Part shown: in pieces, positions 6,182-7,109 of the stretch
Layout of the letters: the number at the start of each line of letters is the position of its first letter
Numbering within the stretch: position 1 is the first letter of the stretch
NCBI GenBank assembly: GCA_002308475.1
Contig: DBVL01000132.1
Location: 13,148-20,256, forward strand
DNA from: Spirochaetales bacterium UBA1265
GTDB taxonomy: Bacteria > Spirochaetota > Spirochaetia > Sphaerochaetales > Sphaerochaetaceae
DNA length: 7,109 nt
Direction of reading: 5' to 3'
Position numbers and translations under genes: made by a program
The notes under the pieces: generated by a model
What the model was told of the DNA's origin: nothing
Seen by the model: only the letters and a program-made list of their open reading frames with translations
The model's database searches: none

Positions 6182-7109
6182 GTATTCTTCTCCTTAATGT
6201 TTTGTTTTCGAATCTGTAATAAATGACAGGGACTATAAACAGTGTAATCAAAGACGAGATGGACAGTCCGCCGGCAATGGCCTGACCGACTGAAGCGTAT
6301 AGTTCTGCGCCCTTGCCGGTACCAAGAGCCATGGGGATTATTCCGACAAGAGTGGTCAATGTGGTCATGAGAATAGGCCTTAATCTTGAAGAGCCTCCCT
6401 CAACTATGCTGTCATAGAGAATTTTCTCCTCAGTTTTCATATCCAGGAGCCTTTCCCTGTATTCATAGCTCGTATATTTGCCATTCGGGTTGTCTATGGA
6501 GCTTTCATCCACACCAAGAACCATGGCCGCACGCTTTCTGTTTCTGACTGTGTTTATGTAGTCAATCAGAATGATGGCATTGTTGACAACAATACCTGCC
6601 AGGGCAACTACAGCAACCACGCTCATGAGGGTCATGGAAGAACCGAAAATCAGAAGACTGATTATAACTCCAATCAGACAGAACGGTATGCTGAGGAAGA
6701 TGATGAACGGCTGCTTGAAACGTTCAAACTGAATGACCATGACAGCAAACACAAGGAAAACCGCTATCAACACCGCGGTAATCATGTCTCCCAGGGAATC
6801 TGTAATGAGGCGCATGACTCCGGCATCTTCAGTCTCTACCCCATTTGGAAGAGGGTTGTTCTCTATATACGAGAGGACTCTGCTGTTTACCCCTGAAGCA
6901 TCTTCTGTAACAAGGTTTGCACTCACAGTGATGGTTGTGTTTCTTTCACTGCTGTGAAGAGAGGAAACATCTTTCTCAATAGCCAGAGTTCCCAGATCTG
7001 CAAATGAAACCGTTGAACCCGATAGGGTGTTTATACTTATGCGGTTGAGCGTCTGCAGGTCCATATGGGAGTCATTTATGTCGCTGACAAGCTTGATTCT
7101 GTTTCTGCA
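6171..7109 (-). CDS. RND efflux transporter, C-terminal part (5' end off window)
   Basis: The frame is open to the right edge, so 312 C-terminal residues of a protein normally about 1000-1050 long are visible. An in-frame ATG at 7064 is internal and not the start. Using that Met as residue 1, residues 1-85 are the end of the second periplasmic porter/docking region (SGSTVSFADLGTLAIEKDV). Membrane segments follow at about 94-112 (TM8), 119-141 (TM9), 147-170 (TM10), 227-247 (TM11) and 254-284 (TM12). The signature GIVVNNAIILIDYIN (157-171) and LRPILMTTLTTLVGIIPMALG (228-248) place it in the HAE family of proton-driven pumps. At the position of AcrB Lys940 in TM10 it has N161, as in SwrC-like pumps. 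The cytoplasmic loop between TM10 and TM11 is about 30 residues longer than in AcrB. It is the inner membrane engine of the efflux system whose outer channel is encoded at 4008-5375. Drug, lipid or other substrate is unknown. Confidence 0.92.
   Translation of the reverse strand, partial: CRNRIKLVSDINDSHMDLQTLNRISINTLSGSTVSFADLGTLAIEKDVSSLHSSERNTTITVSANLVTEDASGVNSRVLSYIENNPLPNGVETEDAGVMRLITDSLGDMITAVLIAVFLVFAVMVIQFERFKQPFIIFLSIPFCLIGVIISLLIFGSSMTLMSVVAVVALAGIVVNNAIILIDYINTVRNRKRAAMVLGVDESSIDNPNGKYTSYEYRERLLDMKTEEKILYDSIVEGGSSRLRPILMTTLTTLVGIIPMALGTGKGAELYASVGQAIAGGLSISSLITLFIVPVIYYRFENKTLRRRIHEN
6190..6195 (-). promoter_or_regulatory. Shine-Dalgarno of the lipoprotein gene inside the RND gene
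   Basis: AAGGAG on the minus strand, 8 nt before the ATG at 6181, lies within the coding end of the RND gene. It supports the 11-nt overlapping start. Confidence 0.7.

Noticed and set aside
5873..6226. Plus-strand frame of 117 codons
   Set aside because: Antisense to the lipoprotein gene; no domain or coding signature compared with the clear signal peptide and beta domain on the minus strand.
6171..7064. RND gene starting at the ATG at 7064
   Set aside because: The frame stays open to the window edge with RND-like sequence upstream of this Met, and no pump could begin in the periplasmic domain. The ATG is internal.

Overview
All genes in this window lie on the minus strand and are tightly packed, so they are read here from right to left. 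The window looks like chromosomal DNA of a Gram-negative-type bacterium, most likely a host-associated spirochaete (Treponema/Sphaerochaeta-like). This rests on the unusually long serine hydroxymethyltransferase (about 500 residues, with an N-terminal extension and an internal insertion), a relaxed lipobox (LFASC) on a lipoprotein, and an RND/TolC-type efflux pair that requires an outer membrane. The taxonomic call is an inference from recalled family features, not a search.

Right part (7109 to 4008), an envelope efflux operon. The 3' part of an RND (HAE-type) transporter gene enters from the right edge. It overlaps by 11 nt a lipoprotein with a carboxypeptidase-regulatory-like beta-sandwich domain. 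That gene overlaps by 1 nt (TGATG) a TolC-family outer membrane efflux protein. The periplasmic adaptor (MFP), if present, should lie upstream, beyond the right edge. The lipoprotein placed between pump and channel is the unusual element.

Middle (4007 to 2304). A near-consensus sigma70-type promoter starts 11 nt after the efflux operon, with a 14-nt imperfect palindrome filling most of its spacer. It drives a 44-residue lysine-rich small protein followed 3 nt later by glyA (serine hydroxymethyltransferase, one-carbon metabolism).

Left part (2303 to 1), a likely pyrimidine module. A 57-nt gap carries an extended -10 element and a strong Shine-Dalgarno. It leads to a dihydropyrimidinase/hydantoinase-family amidohydrolase with a complete set of metal ligands. 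The stop of that gene overlaps by 8 nt the start of a fused gene: an HAD-superfamily phosphatase (beta-phosphoglucomutase-like) joined in frame to a cytidine deaminase domain, which runs off the left edge. The coupling of a nucleotidase-like HAD, a cytidine deaminase and a dihydropyrimidinase-like enzyme suggests pyrimidine (or modified-base) salvage or degradation. This fusion is the most interesting item in the window.

No RNA genes, insertion sequences, CRISPR arrays or convincing rho-independent terminators were seen. No intergenic stretch exceeds 60 nt.
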